A DNA stretch of 64,000 nt, taken from NCBI GenBank assembly GCA_964636325.1, contig CAZWRV010000001.1:62001-126000 (forward strand), written 5' to 3'. This DNA comes from CAZWRV01 sp964636325 (GTDB lineage Bacteria; Verrucomicrobiota; Lentisphaeria; Victivallales; GWF2-50-93). The position numbers were made by a program, and so were the translations under genes. This document shows positions 45,344-52,973 of this stretch, piece after piece (within the stretch, counting starts at the first letter, position 1; every line of letters starts with the position of its first letter). Below the pieces are notes generated by a model that was not told where the DNA came from, made no database searches, and was given only the letters and a program-made list of their open reading frames with translations.

Positions 45344-46471
45344 TCACCCGAAGTATTTGTAGTAGACGACCGGCGAAATGAGGTTCATGTCGACGGCCAT
45401 GCGCACCAGGAACTTGAAGCGGCGGAGCATCGGATAGCTGGTGTGGTAGTCCAGGAAAGACTTGTTCGGTGCCTTCATGATGGTGTCGAACTCCTCGACC
45501 GAAAGCCCCAGCTTCTTTATTATGTAGTCGGTAGTTCCGTCCTTCACTGGCGGCGGCTCAGCGATCTCCTTGAGGGCCGCCTCCCTCGAAAGCCTGCCCA
45601 TGCGTACAGGGCCTGAAAGCGAAACCTTCCTCTTGTCGAATCCGAACTTGCGGACAGTATACCAGCCGAAGGCCCATTGGCTGTAGATATTCTCGTAGTG
45701 GTGCCCCCCGTAGTATTTCCAACCCAGCTCCTTCTCGAGCACCCCCCTTGCCTCCAGCTTGTCGTAGTGGAAGTAGTTCGTGAACGGCACCATTTTGATG
45801 TTCTTTATGAAAGTATAGTAGGCGCCCTTGTATACTGTAAGGTTCGGGAAGGACTTAAGAGGCATCCCCCCGAACCGCCCGTTGACGTCCTTCACATAAG
45901 TGCCGTCTATGAAGCTCCATTCGCGGGGAACAGTCCCCTCGGTGATAAAGGACATCCCGCTCAGGATGTGCTTGAGCCCCTCTTCGGCAGCAAGCCTGAA
46001 GAGCGTTCCGGAAATGCCGATGTCGGTCGGGATGTCGACGCAAGGAACAGACGCCTTGAGGAACGCCGTCTGTATATGCTTGAACTCCTCCCAGTTCACC
46101 ACGTACGTGTAGAGGTCGACACCGAGCTTCCCGGTTGAATATTTGATGTTCTTGATCGAAGTTTCGGAACTCCAGCCGTTGTCGAAATGCACCGCGAGAG
46201 GCCTGAGGCCGTGCTTCTTGGCCATATACAGGGTGTATGTGCTGTCGGTGCCACCGCTGACTCCGACGATGCAGTCGTAGCGCCTCCCCTTCCCCGCCTT
46301 TCTGATCTGCTCGATAAGCCGCTGGAAACGGGCCGACCTTTCCGCCTCGTCCTGCGGATAGCACCTGAGCATCTCGTCATGGCATTTGCAGTAGTTGCAG
46401 ACGCCCTTCTCATCGAACTTGATCGAGCTTACAGTGGTATCGAGCAGACACCTGGAACATGTCTGGATCAT
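45344..46471 (-). CDS. N-acetyl sugar amidotransferase, WbpG/PseA type
   Basis: A 375-residue PP-loop ATPase. SGGTDSTYTLYMAKKHG is the pyrophosphate loop, and two CxxC pairs (CSRC near residue 5 and CNYC near 27) make a zinc site. WSFIDGTYVKDVNGRFG is a typical later segment of the family. It adenylates an N-acetyl carbonyl and replaces it with ammonia to form an acetamidino group. I chose the ATG at 46471, which has AAGG upstream; an in-frame GTG lies 12 bp earlier. It is the first gene of the minus-strand operon running to the deacetylase and diverges from the flippase-like gene. Confidence 0.88.
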   Translation of the reverse strand: MIQTCSRCLLDTTVSSIKFDEKGVCNYCKCHDEMLRCYPQDEAERSARFQRLIEQIRKAGKGRRYDCIVGVSGGTDSTYTLYMAKKHGLRPLAVHFDNGWSSETSIKNIKYSTGKLGVDLYTYVVNWEEFKHIQTAFLKASVPCVDIPTDIGISGTLFRLAAEEGLKHILSGMSFITEGTVPREWSFIDGTYVKDVNGRFGGMPLKSFPNLTVYKGAYYTFIKNIKMVPFTNYFHYDKLEARGVLEKELGWKYYGGHHYENIYSQWAFGWYTVRKFGFDKRKVSLSGPVRMGRLSREAALKEIAEPPPVKDGTTDYIIKKLGLSVEEFDTIMKAPNKSFLDYHTSYPMLRRFKFLVRMAVDMNLISPVVYYKYFG

Positions 46472-46547
46472 CGTCGGAAGCACCTTGGATTCAATGCTTG
46501 CAAAAAATGCAAGATCGGTTAGTTTTCACCCTTTCAGGAACTCGCAG

Positions 46548-47540
46548 ATGAAATATGCCGGGCTAGTCAAGAAAATAGTTTCCGCCGCCGTATTCGGCGG
46601 GTTCATCTGCCTCGCCATATGGTATTTCCGTAAGCATCCTGAAATTGTCGGCCTCATAAAGACCATCTCCCCTTCAGGGGCCGCTCTCATGTTCCTGTTC
46701 ACGATCCTTTACTATTTCGCACAAGGGATCATTCTGAAGGAGCTGGTGTCGCATTTCGGAGTGAGGATAAGCGTGCGGGAATGCTTCGGAATACTGATGG
46801 TGACTCTGTTCGGCAACTACTTCCTGCCTTACAGCGGCCTCGGGTTCAGGGCGGCCTACCTCAAGAAGAGATACAACTTCGACTACACCCACTTCGTGAG
46901 CACGCTCGGCGCGACTTATCTTCTCGAATTCCTGGTGTTTACGGCCGGCGGCATGATAGCGCTTGCCCATGCGGGAATAGGAGGGGACAGGAACAAGATG
47001 GTGCTGCTCGCTGTCTTCGTGATGATAATACTCGGATGTCTGACGGTGCTTCTCTTTTCGATAAGCATCCCTGACTTCGGAAACAGCGTCCTGAAGCGGG
47101 TCAAATCCCTTGTTGAAAGCTGGTATCACATTAGGAAGTCAAAAGCTCTCATCCTAAGACTGGCGGCGCTTACCGTCCTCGAATTTCTCTTTTCGGCCGC
47201 GATGTTCTACGTGGCAGTGGCGTCGTTCTCCAAGTCCGCCAGTTTCGTTTCGCTCTTCCTGCCGACCTGCCTGTCGGACTATTCTTTCATCTTCAGGTTC
47301 ACTCCTGGATCCTTCGGAGTCTACGAAGGGGCGGTAATATATTCCCTCTCCATCCTGGGAATGACGGTGAACCAGGGGCTTGCGGCAGTTTCAATCCTTA
47401 GGATATTTTCGCTCTCAGTGATACTTGTCCTGGGACCTATAAGCTTCTATTTGCTCAACCACCTTCTGCTTTTCGGCGAAAAGCAGGGCAGGATTAAGAC
47501 CGAGAAGGGCAAGACTGCCACGCCAGCGGTTAGCGAATGA
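46548..47540 (+). CDS. Lysylphosphatidylglycerol synthase TM-region/flippase-like membrane protein (UPF0104)
   Basis: A 330-residue protein with about eight membrane helices and the family segment GNYFLPYSGLGFRAAYLKKR plus the C-terminal FTPGSFGVYEGAVIYSLSIL. The ATG at 46548 has AGGAAC just upstream; earlier in-frame ATGs lie in the coding region of the divergent gene. It is the only plus-strand gene within the glycan locus, and it shares a divergent promoter region (46472-46547) with the WbpG-like gene. Its end overlaps the cysNC stop by 11 bases, tail to tail. Family members are thought to act in lipid or lipid-linked sugar translocation. Confidence 0.8.
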   Translation: MKYAGLVKKIVSAAVFGGFICLAIWYFRKHPEIVGLIKTISPSGAALMFLFTILYYFAQGIILKELVSHFGVRISVRECFGILMVTLFGNYFLPYSGLGFRAAYLKKRYNFDYTHFVSTLGATYLLEFLVFTAGGMIALAHAGIGGDRNKMVLLAVFVMIILGCLTVLLFSISIPDFGNSVLKRVKSLVESWYHIRKSKALILRLAALTVLEFLFSAAMFYVAVASFSKSASFVSLFLPTCLSDYSFIFRFTPGSFGVYEGAVIYSLSILGMTVNQGLAAVSILRIFSLSVILVLGPISFYLLNHLLLFGEKQGRIKTEKGKTATPAVSE

Positions 47541-49452
47541 AGCTTCCGTCCTTTAGCACCGTCAGTATCTTTTCGGCGCAACGGCTGGAGCCTTCAACCG
47601 CCGGCTTCACTGACAGCGCCAGCGTCCCGGGCCTCTCATACGGGCTTGTGACGCCGGCGAGGTCGTTGATCTCCCCCAGCTCGGCGCGTTTGTATAGGCC
47701 GGTGCGGTCGCGCGAGGCGCACCATGCGGCGTCGGCGTCCACGAACACCTCGATGAACCTTTCCTTCCCGACGATTTCGGCCACCTGCCTTCTGATGTCG
47801 GCGGACGGGGAGACGAAGGCGCAAAGCGCGATTATGCCGCTGTCGTTCAACAGCTTGCAGAGTTCGGCGACCCTGCGCAAATGCTCGGCGGTGTCGGAGC
47901 TGGAGAAGTCGAGCTCGCTGCTGAGCCCGGACCTCACCTTGGAACCGTCGAGCACGACTGCGATCTTGCCGGCGTCGAAAAGCATCTTCTCAAGATGGTC
48001 GGCTATTTCCTTCTTCCCGGATGAGACCAGGCCGGTCAGCCATACGGTCGCTGGCTTCTGGCCATATTTCGCCTCACGTTCATCTGGACTGACAAGGCCG
48101 GTTCTTCTCGCGGGCTTTTCCGCCGCCGTGCCATGGACTATCTTCTTGGGGATGCTCTCCGCAGGCTCGCGGTCGAGGATCATTCCGGCGCCGACCGTTG
48201 CGTTGGAAATTACATCTATAATGACAAAGCTGCCTGTCGATCGGTTTTTTGCATAGGGGTCGTGATATATTGGTTTTTTTGCAGAGAAAATCACCCTTCC
48301 GATCTCGTTAAGGCCGAGTTCTGAAGTCTTTTCACGGTGCAGGGTGTTCACATTTATCCTGTAGAGTATCTCGTCGGCGCGCACCTTGACCATGTGCGAG
48401 GTATGCTTTATGAGGTATTCCCGGTCGGGCTGGAGGCGGGCCTCGTTCATCCATACGACCATGGCCTCGAAGTGCCTGTAAATATGTGGCAGGTTGTGGG
48501 GATGGACGAGCATGTCTCCGCGGCTCACGTCCACTTCATCCTCCAGGACGATTGTGACAGACTGAGGCGCGAACGCATATTCCAGCTCTCCTGAAAAATT
48601 GACTATTGACTTCACCCTGCTTGTCTTCCCGGAAGGCAGAACCTTGATATCGTCCCCCCTCCTGACGACGCCGGAGGCAATCTGGCCGCAGAACCCTCTG
48701 AAATTGAGGTCGGGCCTCAGGACATACTGGACCGGGAAGCGAAGGTCTATGAGGTTTCGGTCGCTGGCTATGTAGACATTTTCAAGATATTCAAGGAGTG
48801 GAGCCCCTTGGTGCCATGGCATATTTGCACTCTTGTCAACGACGTTGTCGCCCTTTAGCGCGCTTATCGGGATGAAATGGACATCGTGTATGCCGAGTTT
48901 TGCTGCGAATTCCGCGAACTCGCCCCTTATCCGTGAAAAGACGTCCTGGGAATAGCCGACAAGATCCATCTTGTTCACCGCCACGACCATGTGAGGGATT
49001 CCCAGGAGTGATGAGATGAACGCATGTCTCTTCGACTGTATAACGACTCCGTTGCGCGCGTCGATGAGGATGATGGCGAGGTTCGCGGTCGAGGCGCCCG
49101 TCGCCATATTCCGGGTATACTGCTCGTGGCCCGGGGTGTCGGCTATTATGAACTTACGCCTCGGCGTGGTGAAGTAGCGGTAGGCGACGTCTATCGTTAT
49201 CCCCTGCTCCCGCTCGGCCTTGAGGCCGTCGGTCAAGTGCGCGAAGTCTATCTCTGTCTCATCAGTAGTCTTGTAGGCGGCGTTCTTAAGCGATGTAAGC
49301 GTGTCCTCGTATATCGCCTTGGAGTCGTGCAGGAGCCGCCCGATGAGCGTAGACTTGCCGTCGTCCACGCTCCCCGCAGTCGAAAAGCGGAGGAGATCCT
49401 TGCGGATGTCCTCGTCAAGGAAATCAATAATGGATTTCTTCAGCATCGCCAT
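47530..49452 (-). CDS. cysNC: Sulfate adenylyltransferase large subunit fused to APS kinase-like domain
   Basis: A 640-residue protein. Residues 15-230 are the CysN GTPase with GSVDDGKST (P-loop), DTPGHEQYT and NKMD; beta-barrel domains follow to about 440. Residues 465-640 form an APS kinase domain with WLTGLVSSGKKE as its Walker A, FVSPSADIRRQ and DLAGVTSPYE. The APS kinase Walker A normally ends GKS or GKT; here it ends GKK, so phosphorylation of APS may be impaired. CysN with CysD forms APS from ATP and sulfate, driven by GTP. It is split from cysD by an antitoxin gene and a repeat element. Confidence 0.9.
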   Translation of the reverse strand: MAMLKKSIIDFLDEDIRKDLLRFSTAGSVDDGKSTLIGRLLHDSKAIYEDTLTSLKNAAYKTTDETEIDFAHLTDGLKAEREQGITIDVAYRYFTTPRRKFIIADTPGHEQYTRNMATGASTANLAIILIDARNGVVIQSKRHAFISSLLGIPHMVVAVNKMDLVGYSQDVFSRIRGEFAEFAAKLGIHDVHFIPISALKGDNVVDKSANMPWHQGAPLLEYLENVYIASDRNLIDLRFPVQYVLRPDLNFRGFCGQIASGVVRRGDDIKVLPSGKTSRVKSIVNFSGELEYAFAPQSVTIVLEDEVDVSRGDMLVHPHNLPHIYRHFEAMVVWMNEARLQPDREYLIKHTSHMVKVRADEILYRINVNTLHREKTSELGLNEIGRVIFSAKKPIYHDPYAKNRSTGSFVIIDVISNATVGAGMILDREPAESIPKKIVHGTAAEKPARRTGLVSPDEREAKYGQKPATVWLTGLVSSGKKEIADHLEKMLFDAGKIAVVLDGSKVRSGLSSELDFSSSDTAEHLRRVAELCKLLNDSGIIALCAFVSPSADIRRQVAEIVGKERFIEVFVDADAAWCASRDRTGLYKRAELGEINDLAGVTSPYERPGTLALSVKPAVEGSSRCAEKILTVLKDGSFIR

Positions 49453-49675
49453 AGAACATTTTATTTATTGCCTCATCTTCTTCATCAAAGTCGTCGGAAA
49501 CTTTTATGAGACCACGATCCAGACCTGGAACTCTCTTTTTTGAAGTTGGCTCCAAGGGTGACAGCTTTGGCAAGGGCTTTTCTGATTTTGCGATAATTAT
49601 CTCCTCCCCAATCGCTATTTTTGCAAGAAGCGCTGAAAGGTGAGTCTTCGCATAATGTATGTTTGCAGTATTCAT
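49424..49675 (-). CDS. Phd/YefM-type antitoxin, apparently without its toxin
   Basis: An 83-residue protein starting MNTANIHYAKTHLSALLAKI, with GEEIIIAKSEKPLPKLSPL after it; this is the standard Phd/YefM DNA-binding N-terminus. The C-terminal tail is acidic, as in antitoxin toxin-binding regions. The longer reading from 49747 is excluded because its first 18 codons are the dispersed repeat R2. The gene ends inside the cysNC start (29-base overlap), where a VapC or RelE-like toxin would be expected, so the toxin is missing. It may be a solitary regulator or a relic. Confidence 0.78.
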   Translation of the reverse strand: MNTANIHYAKTHLSALLAKIAIGEEIIIAKSEKPLPKLSPLEPTSKKRVPGLDRGLIKVSDDFDEEDEAINKMFYGDAEEIHY

Positions 49676-49691
49676 ATCTGCCAGCAATAGA

Positions 49692-49989
49692 CTAAGGCGG
49701 GCTTCGCCCGCAACCCAAAATTCAATGAATTCCATAGACACATGCACGCTTTTGCGCTAGAACTTTTTGAGAAAGTATCCTAAGTTCAGGACTAAGTCTA
49801 GACTAATAATCATAATTTATTTAGCCAGTTTCAAAATGCGGTTGAGCGCGGCTCAACCCTCCACAATTTCTCCGCCTAGGTGGATGGAGGGCGAAGCCGA
49901 GCTGAGCCGTTTTTGGAGTTTTGAAATCAGTTCGAAATATTAAATTCGACGTTGAATGTTAAAATGAGGTTGCGGGCGCAGCCCGCCTA
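49692..49989. mobile_element. MITE-like element between cysD and the antitoxin gene
   Basis: The left end CTAAGGCGGGCTTCGCCCGC at 49692 and the inverted right end GCGGGCGCAGCCCGCCTA at 49971-49988 give terminal inverted repeats of about 24 bp, each a hairpin in itself. Inside are repeat R2 (49692-49783) and an inverted R1 (49830-49914). No ORF is present. The right end overlaps the cysD stop codon. The left part is nearly identical to 33466-33557, which suggests a non-autonomous transposable unit; no transposase is in the window. Confidence 0.6.
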
Positions 49990-50895
49990 AAAGTACCCTT
50001 CCCTCTTCTTCGTCTCCATGGAGCCTTCGGCGTCGTGGTCGATGATCCGGGTGGAGCGCTCGGAGACCTTCACGGTCATCATCTCCTCTATTATTTTATC
50101 CAGCGTGTCGGCGGAAGAATAGACCGCGCCGGTGCAGGGGTAGCAGCCGAGTGTGCGGAAGCGGCACATCACTTTCTGCGGCTTCTCCCCCGGCTTCAGC
50201 GGGATGGGGCCGTCAAGCGGAATCAGCTGGCCTTCCCTGACGACCATATTTCTTTTCTTCGCATAGTAAAGCGGGACGATTGGTATTTTCTCGCGGTAAA
50301 TGTATTGCCAGACGTCAAGCTCTGTCCAGTTGGAAATGGGGAAGACTCTAATAGACTCGCCCTTGTTGATCTTGCAGTTGTAGATGTTCCACAGCTCGGG
50401 CCGCTGATTCTTCGGATCCCACTGTCCGAATTCGTCGCGGAATGAATATATCCTCTCCTTCGCGCGGGACTTCTCCTCGTCCCGCCGCGCCCCACCGAAG
50501 GCGGCGTCGAACTTGTATTCGCGGAGCCCGTCGACCAGTGCCTGCGTCTTCAGGAAGGCACAGCACTTCTGGGTTCCGTAGTCGAACGGGTTCATGCCGT
50601 CGGCTATCGCCTTCTCGTGGCGGTATACCAGCAGTTTCGCGCCTATCTTCTCCACGTAGCTGTCCCGGAACTCATACATTTCCTTGAACTTGTAGCCTGT
50701 GTCCACGTGCATCAGCGGGAAGGGTATTTTCCCCGGATGGAACGCCTTCTGCGCAAGCCTCAGCATCACGGAAGAGTCTTTGCCGATGGAATATAGCATC
50801 ACCGGTCGTTCGAACTCGGCCGCGACCTCCCGGATTATGTGGATGCTCTCCGACTCCAACTGCTCAAGATGAGTAAGGGTATATTTCTCTGCCAC
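49987..50895 (-). CDS. cysD: Sulfate adenylyltransferase small subunit
   Basis: A 302-residue PP-loop enzyme with the CysD marks PVMLYSIGKDSSVMLRLAQK, VDTGYKFKEMYEFRD, FGGARRDEEKSRAKER and the C-terminal RTLGCYPCTGAV. Together with CysN it makes adenosine 5'-phosphosulfate. The stop codon lies within a hairpin that ends the MITE-like element, so the normal cysD-cysN coupling is broken. Sulfate activation in a glycan locus suggests sulfated polymer synthesis, but no sulfotransferase is in view. Confidence 0.93.
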   Translation of the reverse strand: MAEKYTLTHLEQLESESIHIIREVAAEFERPVMLYSIGKDSSVMLRLAQKAFHPGKIPFPLMHVDTGYKFKEMYEFRDSYVEKIGAKLLVYRHEKAIADGMNPFDYGTQKCCAFLKTQALVDGLREYKFDAAFGGARRDEEKSRAKERIYSFRDEFGQWDPKNQRPELWNIYNCKINKGESIRVFPISNWTELDVWQYIYREKIPIVPLYYAKKRNMVVREGQLIPLDGPIPLKPGEKPQKVMCRFRTLGCYPCTGAVYSSADTLDKIIEEMMTVKVSERSTRIIDHDAEGSMETKKREGYF

Positions 50896-50898
50896 GTC

Positions 50899-51864
50899 TT
50901 ACCTGTGCGGATTTAGCTCGCGGTTGTAGTCCATGTCCGACCACATCGCGAAGAAGAGGAACTGAAAGGCCATGATGGTTATGAGCAGCGCGGTTGGAGT
51001 GCCCACCCTTAGGAGGGTATGGTATTTCACAAGGCAGTATATGACCTTGCCCCACACCGGCAGGGCCATGAGGAACAGGACTGCGGAGGCTCCATAGAAG
51101 AAAATAAGCGGATGGAAGTCCCTGATAACGTATTTCCTCAGCATTCTCCGCATGAAGAGCCTGACCATGAGCAGGAAGAGGGGGACAATCTTCTTCGAAA
51201 TGACCATTTTGCTCTTCTCACCGACACCGTATAGCGGGTTCACGGGGATGTCCATCACCTTCATGTCGTATATGTTCAGCGTGGTCAGGAAGTCGTTGGG
51301 CATACCGTAGCTCCTGTAGATGTTCTCTATGGGCAGCATCTTCAGGGCTCTCTTGTTCAGCGCCGTATACCCCGTCTGGGAGTCCGTGACATGCCAGTAG
51401 CCGCTGGCAATCTTCGTCATCAGTGTCAGCGCCGAATTTCCAAGGTAGCGGACTTTGGGTATCCTCTTCCAGGCCTCTCCGGTCACAAGCCTGTTGCCCT
51501 TCGAGTAGTCGGTCCTGCCGTCCACCACGGGATCCAGGAGCTCCGGCAGGTCGTTGGGATCCATCTGGCCGTCACCGGCCATGACGACGGCTATATCCAT
51601 GTCGTTGTCGCGGCACCAAACATATCCGCTGGAGATGGCACCGCCCACGCCCCTGTTGTCCTCGTGCCTGATGATGACCACCTTGTCCTTGTATTTCTCC
51701 TTGGATGCGTATTCCCTGGCCACCTCCGAGGTCCTGTCAGGGCTGTGGTCGTCTACGACGATCATCTTGTCGATGTAGTCGGGCATCGTCTCGATCACCA
51801 TTCCGATCTGCGTCTCCTCCTTGTAGCAGGGGATTACGACGCCGATTTTCTTGTTTTTATACAT
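50899..51864 (-). CDS. Glycosyltransferase family 2, dolichyl/polyprenyl-phosphate sugar synthase-like
   Basis: A 321-residue protein with an N-terminal GT-A domain: GVVIPCYKEETQIG, VVDDHSPDRT and MAGDGQMDPND, the last holding the catalytic acidic motif. Two C-terminal membrane helices follow (about 245-270 and 290-312). Such enzymes make polyprenyl-phosphate sugars, which are the donors needed by the GT-C enzymes in this locus. The ATG at 51864 has GAGG upstream and is preferred to an earlier one. It lies 3 bp from cysD. Confidence 0.87.
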   Translation of the reverse strand: MYKNKKIGVVIPCYKEETQIGMVIETMPDYIDKMIVVDDHSPDRTSEVAREYASKEKYKDKVVIIRHEDNRGVGGAISSGYVWCRDNDMDIAVVMAGDGQMDPNDLPELLDPVVDGRTDYSKGNRLVTGEAWKRIPKVRYLGNSALTLMTKIASGYWHVTDSQTGYTALNKRALKMLPIENIYRSYGMPNDFLTTLNIYDMKVMDIPVNPLYGVGEKSKMVISKKIVPLFLLMVRLFMRRMLRKYVIRDFHPLIFFYGASAVLFLMALPVWGKVIYCLVKYHTLLRVGTPTALLITIMAFQFLFFAMWSDMDYNRELNPHR

Positions 51865-51981
51865 AAAATAACCTCGCGGGGGGTTGGATGACAGGATGAT
51901 TGCATGGTTCATCTTCGCCAGGCCGCGGTACGGCAGGCCGGATGGTTGGGTTGAATTCACAGAAGGGGAAACAATTCAGTT

Positions 51982-52564
51982 TCATAAATAATTGTAACAG
52001 GCTACTTCATTGGGAGTGACGGCGAAGCTGTTCAAGTTCTTTGCGCAAAGGTTTCCAATAATCCCTATCAAGCTCCCTTTCTCTTGTTTCCTCAGCCGCG
52101 AGAGCTTCCTCGAGCCCTCATCCGTCATACGGGCAATATGCTCCAGGAAAGGACGTTTTTTAGACTGGAAGTCCCATCAGTTCTACAGATTCATTGCCGT
52201 TGATTTGAACGGTAGTCCTCCTTGCCCATAAAACCGAAAAATCAGGAAGTCCTCTCATAACAGACATTACATCCAAGCGCATCCCTTCGGCTTCCGGACT
52301 ATGGCAGCGGAAATGGACCGCATGACCCTTTTCCAGATAGGATATGTCAAGCGCGGGAACAGCGACGACTTCAGCATCAAGATCCTTCAGCGCCAGCTTA
52401 AGCTTTTCCAAGTTTTCCGGGCTGGCCAGCAACGCCACGTCAGTATCTCGGCTAAACTCCGCCGCGCCGTAGAAAACGCAGGCCTGCCCGCCCATGAGCA
52501 GGCATTTGACACAGCGGCGTTTCAAAATAGTAGAAAGGACTTTGTGTATCGGGTTCGGGGTCAA
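51982..52564 (-). pseudogene. Nucleotidyltransferase of the AbiEii/MNT type, probably frameshifted
   Basis: The intact part (52160-52564, 134 codons) has MGGQACVFYGAAEFSRDTDV, the nucleotidyltransferase G(G/S)-x-D-x-D core, then LDVMSVMRG and WARRTTVQINGNE. It ends abruptly after ELMGLPV. In the next frame the sequence continues DFQSKKRPFLEHIARMTDEG to a stop at 51982. The family normally has an SLEDLVKAKKTQRDKDW-like segment at this position, so a one-base shift probably broke the gene. It is preceded by a small partner protein. Confidence 0.6.
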
Positions 52565-52727
52565 GAGAACCTCCCGCCATTAAAAAATAATCGAAGAGCC
52601 GTGCGCTTTCAGCCCACCGCTGGGAGGCGCTCAGCTTGTACCAGTCTAGCCATTCTTCGCTTTCCACCCAGCTGTAATTGTCTGTATTCTCCGGTGTTGC
52701 TGATTGGATGGTTGGATATTTGGTCAT
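52452..52727 (-). CDS. Small hypothetical partner of the nucleotidyltransferase
   Basis: An open frame of 91 codons. The first 60 residues look real: SEEWLDWYKLSASQRWAESA, then the ending LMAGGSLDPEPDTQSPFYYF, a tail I associate with short proteins encoded just upstream of such nucleotidyltransferases. The last 30 or so residues overlap the next gene by 113 bases in another frame and look unselected, so the natural stop may have been lost. Its role is unknown; a regulator or antitoxin-like partner is a guess. Confidence 0.45.
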   Translation of the reverse strand: MTKYPTIQSATPENTDNYSWVESEEWLDWYKLSASQRWAESARLFDYFLMAGGSLDPEPDTQSPFYYFETPLCQMPAHGRAGLRFLRRGGV

Positions 52728-52973
52728 AATCCCTGAGTCAATTTGTGGAACACTCGCCGCCGCCTTTTATACTCCTTTAGGCTGAAAAATTTACATTTTG
52801 ATTGCGGAGATTTTGGAATTTGCTTCGCATTCTGAGAGACCGCCGATACCGAGGTATCGAAGGTTCTCGAAGGGTGCGGAGCAAAACCAAAAGACCGCAA
52901 CCGCCTTGCGGCGAGCATCAATTTATAAGGCCCTTGGCATATCCCGCTTTAAGCGAAACAAGTTTGGGCCTTG
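52728..52973. repeat. Intergenic repeat R4, copy a
   Basis: Positions 52876-52905 are the exact reverse complement of 60626-60655 (30 bases). Further matching blocks (AATCAAAAT and CAGCCTA...AGTAT) lie at about 52756-52802, separated here by about 70 extra bases that contain a CGATACC/GGTATCG hairpin near 52846-52861. Open frames reading through this repeat are not taken as genes. Confidence 0.65.

Noticed and set aside
52724..52921. Small minus-strand ORF of 65 codons ahead of the nucleotidyltransferase pair
   Set aside because: It is read entirely through the dispersed repeat R4, whose other copy is non-coding.
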